A stretch of 64,000 nt of DNA, from positions 372,001 to 436,000 of the forward strand of contig JADLZK010004662.1 of NCBI GenBank assembly GCA_015847255.1, written 5' to 3'. Positions 1 to 11,368 of the stretch are shown here, piece after piece. How positions within the stretch are numbered: the stretch's first letter is position 1; each line of letters begins with the position of its first letter. This DNA is from Hyparrhenia diplandra. Lineage: Eukaryota; Streptophyta; Magnoliopsida; Poales; Poaceae. A program made the translations under genes and the position numbers. Below the pieces are notes generated by a model. That model ran no database searches. It was given only the letters and a program-made list of their open reading frames with translations, and had not been told where the DNA came from.

Positions 1-840
1 GGGAGATCTCGACGACCCAACAGAATTCTTCGCGACCAAAATCAAGAAATTCGGAACCAAGACGGAACCATCGACTCGCACAACGAACCGCGCGCCCGAC
101 ACGGTCCGGTGGAAGGCCGACCGCCCATATACCAGGCCGACCGCCCCCCTGCCTCGGTCCCACGTAGGCCCCGCTTCGTCCACCGCTTCGGTTTGCTTCA
201 GTAAAACTTTTCAATTTTCGCAAATTACTTTCCGTTCGAATTAAAATAAGTCTTTTCTGTTATGGTATGATTTCCTATATAAAAAAGATGTCTTGTTAAC
301 CCATGAACAAAGTTTTGCATGATTAAATTCCTACATATACTGTCACTTGTTGGGATGCTTTAATTGCTTAAAACATGAGAAATAATAAAGTTAGAATAAT
401 GAGATCATCTTTCTTTTATCTTGTCTTTGGAGAGTTATTTATTTCAAAATATTAAAATCATTAGTTATGCTTCTCCTTTGTGATCAATGATACATCCTAA
501 TAGAGCCGTAGCAATCATTAAAGATATATCTAATTAATTGTTGCTTTCTTGTGTTGAGCTTTGTCAAAACCACGACCCATGTTGAAATTTGTCTAAAGTC
601 TAAGATCAAGATCACATACACTGCTTTCACTAAAGTATCCATGCTCTAAAAGTTTTAATCTCTATCTCCCATAATTTTAATTATTGAAAAAGGTACGACT
701 ATGAAAAAGCCAAATGTTCAAAATTCTAAGAGTGGAGAGAAAAAGTGAGAGAGAGGAGAAAATGAGCAAGTGTTCTACGGGTCAAAAGAACCCCCTCTAA
801 AAAAAAAAAAAAGAAAAAAGGCAAAAATGAAGAGAAGAAT

Positions 841-956
841 AATGGACAAGTGTCCGAGGGTGAGTAGGGCCCACTTCTCTAATAAATGAGAGAGTAAAAA
901 TGGACAAGTGTCCGAGGGTGAGTAGAACCCACCTCTCCACTAAATAGCTGGTTACC
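841..956. repeat. Two-copy 58-bp tandem repeat
   Basis: A unit beginning AATGGACAAGTGTCCGAGGG starts at 841 and again at 899, giving a 58-bp period. A more diverged relative (GAGCAAGTGTTCTACGGG) lies near 763. The unit sits in AT-rich, GAGAGA-containing DNA with no gene. I see no terminal inverted repeat or target duplication, so this is a simple local duplication. Confidence 0.7.
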
Positions 957-1029
957 TCGCTTGGAAAATAAATAAATAAATGTTCCAAAAAAGGGAGATA
1001 GAGCGATTTTCAACTAGAAAGAGCAAAGT

Positions 1030-1800
1030 GGTAATAATAATCTTGACTCACATACACATCTTGATCTATGACTTATGACATCTATCTCCATGGATCCACA
1101 GTTGACTCAAAGCAATAAATACAAGGTAAGTGTGCTACATGTTCTTGAGCTCCACATATGATATAATAAATGAACTGTGAGGATATAATATATTTTGAGA
1201 GACTTGAGAGTGTCACAAAGGAGTAAGTAGAGCTATGTTTTCTTATGCAAAATCTCTCCAAGTGACTTGATTTAAGAATTTAAGGTGATATGTTTCTAAC
1301 CATTTCATGCTTAGATATCCCAAAGTGCAGGTATGACCATGGAGTATAATTATGATCCATTCTTTTGTCTCTACGGTTATATTAAAAGTTAGACCATCCT
1401 TTTATCGAGGACTCCAGTAAAAGCCTAAGTGTGGGGGAGTTTGTTGACACATGTTAACGTATACTTTAGTTTAGTTGGTATATTAAGTTAGTAGATACAT
1501 GATTTTGATTTATCATAGTCTTTACCCTTGCTTCCTCGTGGAAAATATAAATAATACGATACTGGAATACTCAGGGTAAAAGCTACAATGGTATATATAT
1601 TACGCGGCGCTTGCGGAACCCTTTATATTCTTTTTTGCACTTAATAAATACCAACACTTGTGTTGTCATCAAAGTCACATGATCACTAGTGTACACTAAT
1701 TTTAATAAACAACCAAAGCATCTATTAGCAAATAAACACCAAAAAGAAACCCATACAAGATATAATTGATTCTATTTTACTCACCATAACTCTACAAGAT
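1030..1800 (+). mobile_element. Decayed 3' end of an LTR retroelement (PPT plus LTR start)
   Basis: Near 1421-1443 there is a purine-rich stretch (TAAGTGTGGGGGAGTTTG) of the kind that precedes the 3' LTR in plant LTR elements. It is followed at about 1444 by TGTTGACACATG, a plausible LTR start. A TATAAATA-like site and a short AT-rich LTR body follow, but I cannot place the end or a matching second LTR. No coding domain is readable upstream. The assignment rests mainly on the polypurine tract. Confidence 0.35.
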
Positions 1801-1854
1801 AGAAAAATGGTTTTAGGGATTGTACTAAATTAAATTCATATTTTTTAACTAAAT

Positions 1855-2563
1855 TGTCATGAACCAAATATTAGGGGGCCCATGGCCCATTTGTGGTGCG
1901 CCACGACCACAGGGGCACACGCGCGTCTTGCGGCTGGTCGCCGCCGCCGCCGCTTGCGGACCGTCGTCGTCCTTTCGCCGTCATTAAGTAATAATTATTT
2001 AGGGAATAAATATTTAGGGGAAAGAAATATATTACTTTGTCAAGAGGTATTCCAATCTATAAGGAAACCTCCTAGATATTTCTTAGCAAGTAAGTCTCCC
2101 TCGGACTATAAATACAAGGGGCATGTAATCGTTTGGATCTTAATCGAAAAATTAAAAGGGGTAACACCAAAAAAACTCTCGACTCTCTAGCTCTCAATCT
2201 CTCTTCCTCACCTTGCGCACGGGCGCCGCCACCATTTAACGCCGCCGCCGCCCTTGCCCCGAAATGCAGCGCGCCCTAGGGCGCGCCCGCCCGCCAGCGC
2301 TGGCGCCGCCACGCCGCCACCGCGGGCGTGGCAGCCCTTGTCCCTCGCCGCCTCCTCCTCCTCCACCTTTCTTCGTCATCGCTTTGGAGCGGCTACACGT
2401 CATCTTCATCGTCTTCTACCTCAAATCGTTCTTCATCGCCCTCGTCATCTACGTCATCACGCCGCCGATCGTCTTCCTCTCTGCCGCGTCGCCCCTTCGC
2501 GATCAAGATCGCCGACGATCGGCAATCAGTGTCAATTCGGCCCAATCTATTTGGAATCTAGCA
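1855..2563 (+). repeat. 5' LTR of the 1.9-5.5 kb element
   Basis: The 709-bp LTR shares with its partner the start TGTCATGAACCAAATATTAG, the block ATTATTTAGGGAATAAATA, a TATAAATA promoter box (2107-2114) and the end block ATCGGCAATCAGTGTCAATT. Scattered substitutions and small indels between the two LTRs show that insertion was not very recent. An LTR of this kind normally carries the promoter and the polyadenylation site. Confidence 0.88.
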
Positions 2564-4803
2564 ATTTGGTATCCGGAGACCACTACGATCCACCCACCAC
2601 CATGGACACGAATCCAAGGCGCTGGCGAAGAACTTGGCGGACGAGGTCGCCAAGATCCACAGCGGGGATGGACAAGATCGGCGATAGGTTCTCTATCTTC
2701 TCGGCGGGAATCCGGTCACCGCCCTCACGGAGAAGTTGGATGAACGGCCTGCCCCAGCGATGTACAACAACGAACCGCCCACCGGGCGCCGCCAACAACG
2801 TCGCCGCTGCCATGGCGCTCCGACATCAACAACGCTCCCGCCGACATCCACGGCGACCCGGTGGCCACGGCAAAGAAGCAACACCGCAAAGACGCGGCCG
2901 CGCTGTCCGGCGACGCGCCTACGGCGTCACCCGGCCACCACCGGCGACGTCCCCCGCTATGGGCGCCGATGATGGTGACGACGCTCCGGCGGTGCCGCCT
3001 CGTCACCCCCTCCATGATCATCGATTTTGCAAGCAACGAGCACGCCTACCCCAAGGATGCCCGGTGCTGCGACCCGGATCGATCGGATCGGATCGGGAGG
3101 CTACCATCGGCGTCCACCAGGCTTTCGACGAAAAGCCTACCCAACTAGGCCAACGTCTCGCGGCTACTACAATGGCACGAGATAAGTTCCCCGGTCACTA
3201 CCAACACCCTCCTTGACATTGGGAACATCCGGGTGCCAACATGGATGACACGCCGACATCACCTAACGTCAACATCGGCGTCGCTAGCAACATCGGCGTC
3301 ATTTGGGATCGACATCCTTGATGACACCGGCACCAAGGACACCAGCGGCAACGACACCCCTCCCAAGGGCGCCACCATCAACCACGGCGTCCTCGACATC
3401 ACCATGCCTACCATCGGCGACAACGGCGTCTCCCACATGGGCGACATGATCCTCAACGACGTTCTCAAGGGCGCCAACGACGACCCCACGGCGTCAACTA
3501 CGTCTTCGCCATGCCTAGCATCGTCAACACCTACAAGGGCATGAACCACGACAACCCCCCTCGTGGCCAACCTCGACACCGTGACCAAGGCGTCAACCCA
3601 AGCGGACGACGCCACGGATGAGAACACCAACGTTCCCCGGGTACCACCGACGAAATGGTCATTCAGCGGCGACGACGGGCGACAACAACAATGCGCTACA
3701 CTGCTTTGGACATCCTTCCGGCATCAACAATGGTGGAGACCACCATCGGGCAACCTCCGAGATCCAGCAAAGGTGCCACCATCGGTACCCACGTCGGCCA
3801 GAACATCGGGTACACCGCTATACTTCTAACAAGAGCGGCACTCCTCCTTCTCTCGGTTCGTCTACATGCCAACCCAAGCGACTGCGGAGTACTTGGGACA
3901 CCTCCACACGGTGTCTACTTGGCGACTTCAATCTGCCCATCAATGGCGACAACAACAACTACTAGCGCTACCTCGACGAACGCCGCCTTGATCGACTACA
4001 CCTATGGCCCCGACACCTCACGTCGGGCACATGGGCTTACAAGCCACGGCGCCAATCAACAAACATCGCGCCATCGACAACTCGGCCGGCGGCCGGGACG
4101 ACTCGAGCCAAACCAATTGGCTCCCTCGTTCCTCGGCGACATCTACGCCCGATGCGACCACGCCAACAAGCCGTGGACTGCAATGCACCAAGCAACGCTG
4201 TACATAGGAACACGACGATCCACCTCGCCCAAGAGTTCGACTCTTCCATCTTGGCAAGCCTCGACTTGTGAGCTTCACCGATGATGGCGACAAGAGGTAC
4301 ATGCCACCGACATCAACCCCCTACCTCGTCGACCCGATCCACGCCCCGAAGGCTCTCGTTCCACCTCAACTTGCTACATCAACGGATCACAACCTACCCT
4401 ACATAGTTTGGAACCAACAAGCTCGAGGCGGGAGCACAAGTTTGGGTGACACTTACGGTGATTGGCGTCCACTTTCCGCCCGGCTTTGCCATTTGTGCCA
4501 AGCTTCATGGCAAACAAGCGGGTTGTTGGAGGAACCACCACATAGCTTCTTTTCATCGGTGCGCGGTCTTCTTCCTCGACAACAACAATCACCACCACAT
4601 CGGCATCTTTGACAACCTCATGGAACAGAGAGCTGCGGACTTCCACCCATTGGATTAAAGGTTACCAACCTCATTTTCGTCCAGCTCATTATGCTTTTAC
4701 ACGTGGATGCAACAATCTTTGGACCATGCTACTTGATCACCCCATCAACACCGGCAGTGCGTGTAACCACGGTGCGAGGACGCTGCTGAAAAGGGGGGAG
4801 AGA
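2564..4803 (+). other. Internal region without recognisable retroelement proteins
   Basis: This 2.2-kb stretch between LTRs is rich in GC and ACC/GGC repeats and keeps several open frames by composition. I read the ORFs around 2254-3216, 3655-4284 and 4268-4612 in all frames and recognise no gag zinc knuckle, protease DTG/DSG, RT or integrase motif. The region near 4440-4660 has the best protein-like composition but no identifiable family. It is best treated as a LARD-like or gag-degenerate spacer. Confidence 0.6.
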
Positions 4804-5518
4804 TGTCATGAACCAAATATTAGGGGCCCATGGCCCATTTGTGGTCGCACCGCCACCAGGGCCTGGCGTGTCTTGGCGCTGGCAAGACCGCCGCGCCGCC
4901 GCTTAGCGGACCGTCGTCCTTCCTTAAATCATTCATTAAGTAATAATTATTTAGGGAATAAATAATTAGGGAAAGAAATAAATTACTTTGTCAAGAGGTA
5001 TTCCAATCTATAAGGAAACCTCCTAGATATTTCTTAGCAAGCAAGTCTCCCTCGGACTATAAATACGAGGGGCATGTAATCGTTTGGATCTTAATCGAGA
5101 AAAATTAAAAGGGGTAACACCCAAAACTCTCCAGCTCTCTAGCTCTCAATCTCTCTTCCTCACCTTGCGCACGAGCACCGCCACCACACGCCCGCCGCCC
5201 TTGCCCGACGAACGCGCGCCCTAGGGCGCCTCCGCGCCGCCCACAGCCGTCAGCCGTCGTCGCCCGCGCCGCCCTTGCGCGGGCAGCCCCTTGTCCCTCG
5301 CCGCCGCCTCCTCCTCCACCTTTCTTTCGTCATCGCTGGAGCAGCTACGCGTCATCTTCATCGTCTTCTACCTCGTCGTTCTTCATCGACCCTCACGTCA
5401 TCTACGTCATCGCCGCCCGATCGTCTTCCTCAGCCGCCCGTCGCGCCCCTTTCGCCCGTCAAGATCGCCGACGATCGGCAATCAGTGTCAATTCGGCCCA
5501 ATCTAGGCGGAATCGACA
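4804..5518 (+). repeat. 3' LTR of the 1.9-5.5 kb element
   Basis: The 715-bp direct copy of the left LTR begins right after the polypurine tract and ends at CA, followed by the TAAAT duplication. Its TATAAATA box is at 5058-5065. It differs from the left LTR by substitutions and small gaps, mostly in the GC-rich leader. Confidence 0.88.
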
Positions 5519-5795
5519 TAAATTAATTTATCTATAACTTTTTAATATTAAAATACATTTTATGATTTTTATTTGGATTTAAAAAACATAATTCGGTTTA
5601 ACTCTTGAAGGTTAACTTTGTCCCATTTACCCTCTCGTGACTAATGTGGAACCATATATATGGAACGATTGATATGATACTACGTTAGCAAAACTACGAC
5701 CAAACCTGCCATGTCTTTAAATGTTTCTAGAGAGGGTCGAAGAACCAGTTTGGCAAATCAGGGAAGAAAATCGAACTATTGGGAAAGTCGAGGTA

Positions 5796-5996
5796 CTTCC
5801 TTCATTTCAAATTGTAGGTCGTTTAACATTTTTATCCTAAGTTTGACCACTCGATTCAAAAAAACAAAATTGTGCAAACATAATTAAATTTAAGTTATTC
5901 TTGATGAACATTTATTAATAATGCAAGCCACGATAAAAGAAGTGATCAAACATGGTGTTTAGAAAGTCAATGATTTACAATTTAAGACAGAGGAAG
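5796..5996. mobile_element. Stowaway-type MITE
   Basis: The ends are complementary: CTTCCTTCATTTCAAATTGTA on the left, and TACAATTTAAGACAGAGGAAG on the right. The element is flanked by TA (5794-5795 and 5997-5998). About 200 bp, AT-rich and non-coding. The terminal sequence matches the grass CTCCCTCCGTTTC class. A left-truncated sister copy (about 6657-6827) lies in the second promoter duplicate. Confidence 0.8.
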
Positions 5997-7140
5997 TAGG
6001 TAAAGAACATTTCGAAAGAGAAATGGTGGACCACATAGTACTATTGGGCCAAGTTGGATCGGGCTGTACGGTATTGCTGGGCCTAGGTTGTAAGTCTAAG
6101 AACAAAAAAAAACAAAGAAAAAAAATAGACCCCCATTGGCTTTTGCCTTAGGGAAACTCCAACCAAACTCTCATACTCTCATAGAGATATCCTTTGTTTA
6201 GGGGCTCAGGATTTGAAAACATAGCTCCGACTAAAGCCTCATCCAGGCCCCGATGGATGAGAGACTCTCATTCCTCTATCCTAGGACTCCCTCATCCTCT
6301 CCCCTACTCCTCTCTTCTTAAAAGGCGACAAGTGGGACCCATTAATAAGTGGGACATACGACAAGAAAGTTTTAAGAGATCGGTTGGAATGTGTCGACAA
6401 GTGGAATCTTAAATATGGATGAGTGATTCTCATTATAGGAAATGGTTGTGGTGGTGGTGGGGGGGTGTGTGTGTGTGGGGTTGGGGGGGTGGCAAAAATT
6501 GAGGGATAGGTTAGAGTTGCCCTTGCTCCCTACTTGTTCTCATCTTCCCTGTTGTGCGGCTGTTTGCCAATTCACTGCCGCCACCGCTGGCAGCCAACTT
6601 CAGGATGATTTTACTCCACAACCTCATCTTCGCTCTCCTCGTCTTAATCAAAAAATAATAATACAAACATAGTCAAATTTAAGTTATTCTTGAAGAGTTT
6701 TTACTAATAAAGCAAACCACAACAAAAGAAGTGATACCTTACATAAATTTGTAAACAAGATAACTTGTCAAATATGGTGTCAAAAAACAAGTCATTTACA
6801 ATTTGAAATTGAGGAAGTAGGTCAGAAAAAAAAATCTACGAGAAATGTTGACCATGGGGACAGTGAACTTAGGTACGGACTTAGTCGGACCGGGCTGTAC
6901 GGTGCTGCTGGGCTATCTTGGGCCCAGGTGGTACCCTTTAGGAAGCCCATGGCGCCATCTTTCCCAAAGCAAAACCCTCATTGGCTTGCTTTTTGCTCCC
7001 TGCATCTCCTCACCTTCCCCGAAGCGCCGTAGTTGCCAGTTCACCGCCGCCGGCGCCGACGCCGACAGCCTTCTTCGGGAGGTTCGATTTAACTCCACAC
7101 CCTCATCTTCGCTCCCCTCGTACATTGAATTCTAATTGAT
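5800..7140. repeat. Tandem duplication of the promoter/leader upstream of the first MATH-BTB gene
   Basis: The segment from about 5870 to 6655 reappears at about 6660-7135 in the same order. Shared blocks are the MITE half (AAATTTAAGTTATTCTTGA), the GGGCTGTACGGT..GCTGGGC motif, the CATTGGCTT block, TTGCTCCCT, a GTTTGCCAATTCACTGCCGCC-like leader, and CTCATCTTCGCTC. Only the first copy carries the inserted MITE at 6151-6522. The second copy leads into the ATG at 7204. GGCCCA motifs are typical of plant housekeeping-type promoters. Confidence 0.75.
6151..6522. mobile_element. MITE with about 23-bp TIRs inserted in the duplicated leader
   Basis: The left end GGGAAACTCCAACCAAACTC and the reverse complement of the right end (GGGCAACTCTAACCTATCCC) match closely. 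The paralogous empty site near 6980-7000 lacks the 372 bp and shows the insertion point (CATTGGCTT..TTGCTCCCT). The flanking duplication is degraded, either TTA/TTG or a longer decayed one, so I do not assign a superfamily. A G-rich run (6452-6490) lies inside. Confidence 0.65.
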
Positions 7141-7203
7141 TTGCGACTCTTAATGCTGTCACTGCGTCGATTCTGTCAGTTCTTGCCGTGACCATCGCCC
7201 TCG

Positions 7204-8288
7204 ATGGCTCCCCATGTTCCGACGACGGCGTCGACGTGCACCCCGGAGACGGCGCAAGGCAGGCACTTGTTTGAGGTCACCGGTTACAGCAAGCACAGGG
7301 GGATGGGCCACGACAAGTTCGTCAGGTCCAGCACCTTCTCCGTTGAGGCCACCAGTGGTCCATCCGCTTCTATCCGGATGGGATCCTCAAAGACAAAGAC
7401 AAAGATTGCATCTCAGTTTATCTCGAGCTCATGAGGCAGAAGGGAGGCGCCGAGGTGCGGGCATCCTGCGACCTGAGACTGGTCGACCTGAGAACAGGGT
7501 TGTCTGCTTCAGTGCATAAGACAGGGCCTAGAATGTTTAATTCCAGTGATGTCAGTAAGTATGCTCCTCAGGGTGGCTTGTTTAAGAAACGAAGCAAATT
7601 TGAGGCGTCGGGGTACCTTCAAGATGATCGCCTTCTGATCGAATGCATTGTCACTGTTATGACAGAACCGAAGGTATCTGCAGCCAAATGGCCCAGAAAA
7701 ATTGAGATGCCCCCATCAGACATTGGAGATCATCTTTGCAGGTTGTTGGAAGAAAAGGAGTGTGCAGATGTCACATTCAGTGTTGGAGGAGAAACTTTTA
7801 CAGCACATAAGCTTGTGCTCGCGATGCGGTCGCCGGTTTTCAAAGCTCAGTTCTATGGTCCGATGAAGGAGAGGAACGCGCAGCTTGTGACCATTGAAGA
7901 CATGCAACCTGCTGTGTTTAGGGTCCTGCTTCGATTTATCTATACCGATTCTTTGCCTGACATGAAGGATCTTGTGGAAGATGTCAACTGCGAAATGATC
8001 TGGCATTTACTTGTGGCTGCTGATAGATATGCGTTGGATAGGCTAAAGTTGATTTGTCAAAGCATCCTTGCTGAGAATCTTAATGTGATGACTGTGGCAA
8101 CTACATTGGCTTTGGCTTATCAGCATAACTGCAACATGCTTCAGGATGTTTGCCTTGAATATATCACCAGTTCAAATGTGATGGATGCAGTGGCGGCAAC
8201 CGAAGGCTATAAGAATCTCAAGACAACCTGCCCTTCTGCTCTAGCAGATGCATTTGAGAAGACCATGAAATTTTTGCGTAGAACATAA
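7204..8288 (+). CDS. MATH-BTB protein (CUL3 adaptor), one frameshift in the MATH domain
   Basis: The reading starts at ATG 7204 (ETAQGRHLFEVTGYSKHRGMG, start of the MATH domain). It loses frame near 7345, where GTTGAGGCCAC has one base fewer than the GGT/GGC codons of its paralogues. From 7350 the frame is open to TAA at 8286-8288 and encodes the rest of MATH, then BTB (ADVTFSVGGETFTAHKLVLA, MRSPVF, LRFIYTDSLP) and the BACK-like start (LLVAADRYALDRLKLICQSI). In plants such proteins bind substrates through MATH and cullin 3 through BTB. An internal ATG at 7431 could give a 285-aa product lacking the first half of MATH. The copy at 40.3 kb is nearly identical from about 7430 onward. It is either a new pseudogene or a sequence error. 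Confidence 0.85.
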
Positions 8289-8983
8289 GAACAATAGCTT
8301 GTCAGAATCTGCTACAGCAGGTCATGATAATTGTAACATAGGGATGAGCAGCCCAGTTTAAGGTGAATTGATTGACAACTATCATGTCTCTCATACTTAG
8401 TCCTTACTCAATATCATGAGCTGCTCTCAGTATAAGATGGACTCATAGCTTTATTAAGCATAAGACTAGAGTACTGGTGAGTAAGTATGTCTACTTAGTC
8501 ATATTATAACCTTGATAAACCGTTGGTGAAATCTACTAACCTGTGACAAAGTGAAATGGTAAAATCTACCTTTTCATATTATGTTTGAATACTGTGAAAT
8601 CTACTTAGTCATTTATTTACTAAGTAGAATTTAAGTCAGGTTCGATGCACATGAAAAAGCTTGTCTACTTATGGTCACCACACAAAGCAGTGGTGAGATT
8701 ACTGTAAGAAATATGAAATAGTACCTTTTGAACAGTCACAATTTTACATCATTGGTCTCATTAGTTTTACGATTTTGCCTCAATGACGACTTCAACTTGG
8801 TTGGTCTCTGGGTGTACATCCATGCCCTCGAGAAACCATGCAACTGATTTGACAACCATGGTACTTAGTGCATAGTTAAAAGCTACTTTAGGATCGACTT
8901 TGAATTCTGTTCTATTAACCTTACTCGAAACATATGTAAGGTGAGGTAGTTGCCTAGTTCCTTGTTACTATTTATGCTATATT

Positions 8984-8986
<3 letters not shown>

Positions 8987-9016
<30 letters not shown>
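8987..9016. repeat. (GT)n microsatellite
   Basis: About 14 uninterrupted GT units follow a T-run. This is a likely length-polymorphic marker in the intergenic DNA 3' of the first MATH-BTB gene. Confidence 0.9.
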
Positions 9017-9018
<2 letters not shown>

Positions 9019-9505
9019 GTGTTTGATTAGTTAATGTTTCTTAAGTCATAAATAATCGCCCAAAATAAGTAAAATATTGCCTCACTCCTGTAGTAGTTCT
9101 TTTGCTAGAGACAAATTTGTATCTTTCTTCAGCACTCTTAGCTAAGCCATCCTCACGTTTCCGTCACCTGGTACTATATGATCTTTTTGTTATCTCATCG
9201 TATTGGCATGTATTTATGAGTTTGTCGCATGATGCCTTTTGGAAACAAAGAAAAATGGTAGATGCATTTCCAGAAAACTAATTTAGCCAAGCTTTGTTAA
9301 TGCCGACCATTGAGGGAAATGAATGAAGGTGCTTTAACCCCAAACTTTCCTGTGATTTATTATTTGCATCATACTTTTTGTAAAAGGTATGTTTCTTGAT
9401 TTGTAGAAGGGTAGTGTAAATATCCACTACTGATGATCCTTATATTCCTGTTCATCCTATCTAATAAGTTGCACACAGCTTTTGTTTCTGCATTTGGCAT
9501 ATCTC

Positions 9506-9565
9506 AGTAGAACAAATTCTACCTTTTTTTTCTTTTTTTTGCGAAACTAGTAGAACAAGTTCTAC
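9506..9565 (-). mobile_element. Remnant retroposon tail with 17-bp target duplication
   Basis: AGTAGAACAAATTCTAC (9506-9522) is repeated with one mismatch at 9549-9565. The 26 bp between them are two T-runs followed by GCGAAACT. A long direct duplication around a poly(T) tract is the mark of target-primed insertion. Only the A-tail end of a minus-strand SINE or LINE seems to have been copied. Confidence 0.45.
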
Positions 9566-10770
9566 GATGCCCATGAGTCCAGGAGTTGACCCGAGGTTGT
9601 GAGTTTTGCCTATTTGGTACCCTGTGCGGGACATGGTTGGTCCCCTAGACGGCCACCAGGCCTGACTAGCTACATGTATAGGTGGAAGTTGGATGTATGT
9701 CCAATGAATATTCTCTAGTTCAAAAAATAAACTAGAATGGCAAAAAATTAAAAAAAAAAATGAATTCCTATTTCAATTGCTAAAATCCATGGATGTATAA
9801 CCTTTGTCTGCTTTCCACCTCTAGCTAAATGCAAGAAAACCCCTGCCAAACCTAACTCCTGGAAAATAGATTTTGATTCCGTTTCTTGCAGACCTAGCTA
9901 GGGCCATGCACGAGGGTGTGCAACCCGTGCGATCGAACAGGACCTTGGATTATTAGGGGCCTCAAAATTAATATACTATGAGCCCAATAGCTAATAGGAT
10001 CTATTTGAATTGAGCCTACGCAGCTCTAAAGTTAGACAAGCATCTAAGCCTCATGCACTCAAAACGAATGCTTGGGATCACTTAAACCGCCTGGTAAGTA
10101 TTCAGATATGTAGGCCCTAACTTACTAGTACTTATTTTTCTTCTAGATATTGCATGAAACTGGGGGAAAAACATCTTGATTATATATGGATTTTGAGAGA
10201 GGGTTCACTGACCTTGGGCCGGGGCATTTGCTTGGTGAAAGCTTGCTACTATTTTTCTTCTTCTTCTGGATTTGCATGAAACTGAAAAAAAAAAAAACAT
10301 TTTGATTATATTGCTTGGTGAGAATACCCTGGCTGCAAGTTCATTCCCGATCATCTTGGCATATAGAAGTTCAACTATACGAGATTCTTTTGAAATTTGA
10401 AAGGAGTGGGAGAAAACCTCCCAATTGATTTGTACGCCTTTTTCTTCGACAATGGTTGAATGTTGCTACTATCTATGTATATACCTATAGTTAATAGTAA
10501 ATTGACAAAATTTCCGTGATCCATTTTTTTTTTCAGGCCGGCTCTTTCTAACTACCGGACAATGGAGAATTTCTTATTTCTGTAGTTGTATATACAATGC
10601 ATGCTCATACGAAGTAGAATAGCTCTGCCTAGAGCAGTACGAAGTCAGATTTCAAAACGTATTGGGTCATGTATGTGACCTGACTCATAAACCATGCTAA
10701 CATATGTTAGAACAACTCATGTCTAGCAATGAGTCCGATTCTTACATGTATTCGGTTCCATTGAAAGGTA

Positions 10771-11030
10771 CTCCCTCCATCCTAAAATTATAAGTCAATC
10801 CAAGAATTTTAGAGAGCCAAAGCTTCTCAAGTTTGACCAAAATTATAAGATAAGATAATAACATTCGTGATATCAACTAAGTATCGTTAGATTCTTCATT
10901 AATTTTATTATCATAATATACTTATTTGATATCACAAATATTTGTAGTTTACTCTATAATTCTAGTCAAGTTTGAGTTGCTTTGACCCTTCAAAATTCTT
11001 AAAATTAATTACAATTTTGAATGGAGGAAG
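10771..11030. mobile_element. Stowaway MITE, 260 bp
   Basis: The left end is CTCCCTCCATCCTAAAATTA and the right end is complementary (..TTTTGAATGGAGGAAG). TA target duplications are at 10769-10770 and 11031-11032. AT-rich with no ORF. The 260-bp length and terminal motif match the copies at 19,554 and 51,904. Confidence 0.9.
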
Positions 11031-11043
11031 TAGGTCATGTTTT

Positions 11044-11352
11044 TTTGAGAATAACACAAGACAACGCAGACGCTCACAACACGCACGCACACTCTCACCC
11101 CTATGAACACACGTGACAAAAAACCCTACCCCTATGAGCACCCCGAAGGGGGGAAAGCACCGGCAGATCCGGAGATTCTCGAAGTCACCATTGGCGCCTC
11201 GTCGTCGACGGGAACGTCGCTTACCACTTAATGCACAACGCCGGGAAATCCTGGGAAAATCCCAAGAAAAGGTGCGAGCACCAGGATTTGAACCCTGGTG
11301 GGTAGCGTCCCACTGGACCGTGCCCCTACCATTGGACTACAAGCCAACCCGC
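11044..11352 (-). mobile_element. tRNA-derived SINE, minus strand
   Basis: On the minus strand the unit begins GGGTTGGCTTGTAGTCCAAT, with a tRNA-like A box, and has a good B box (GGTTCAAATCC, plus-strand GGATTTGAACC at 11284). It ends in an A-tract (plus-strand T-run near 11041-11048). It is flanked by a 16-bp duplication AAGTAGGTCATGTTTT at 11028-11043 and 11353-11368. The A/B boxes would be the internal RNA polymerase III promoter. The head resembles Au- or OsSN-type grass SINEs; the family name is an inference. Confidence 0.85.
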
Positions 11353-11368
11353 AAGTAGGTCATGTTTT

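Larger units (their letters stand above)
1855..5518 (+). mobile_element. Non-autonomous LTR retrotransposon, complete with 5-bp TSD
   Basis: Two direct repeats (1855-2563 and 4804-5518) bracket a 2.2-kb internal region. The element is flanked by a perfect TAAAT duplication at 1850-1854 and 5519-5523. Both LTRs start TGTCATGAACC and end in CA. Just inside the left LTR lies TGGTATCCGGAGACC (2567-2581), which resembles a tRNA-Met primer-binding site. Just before the right LTR lies a polypurine tract (AAAAGGGGGGAGAGA). The GC-rich internal region has many overlapping ORFs but no readable protease, RT, RNase H or integrase, so it must have been mobilised in trans. The strand follows from the PBS and PPT positions. 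Confidence 0.9.
8289..10768. other. Non-coding stretch downstream of the first MATH-BTB gene
   Basis: The first 350 bp are the 3' flank shared almost unchanged with 41,400-41,810, which marks the duplicated block. A (GT)n microsatellite lies at about 8987-9016. The rest is AT-rich with no ORF of note, no paired TIRs and no protein similarity I can read. One small retroelement-tail insertion is described separately at 9506-9565. Confidence 0.6.

Noticed and set aside
2254..3216. 320-codon ORF
   Set aside because: Arg/Pro/Ala-rich text crossing the LTR border of the non-autonomous element; no domain, other frames are open as well, so it follows from GC content.
11270..11340. tRNA-like sequence (GGATTTGAACCC)
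   Set aside because: It has A and B boxes but a target duplication and A-tail, so it is a SINE head; it does not fold into a complete tRNA as far as I can see.
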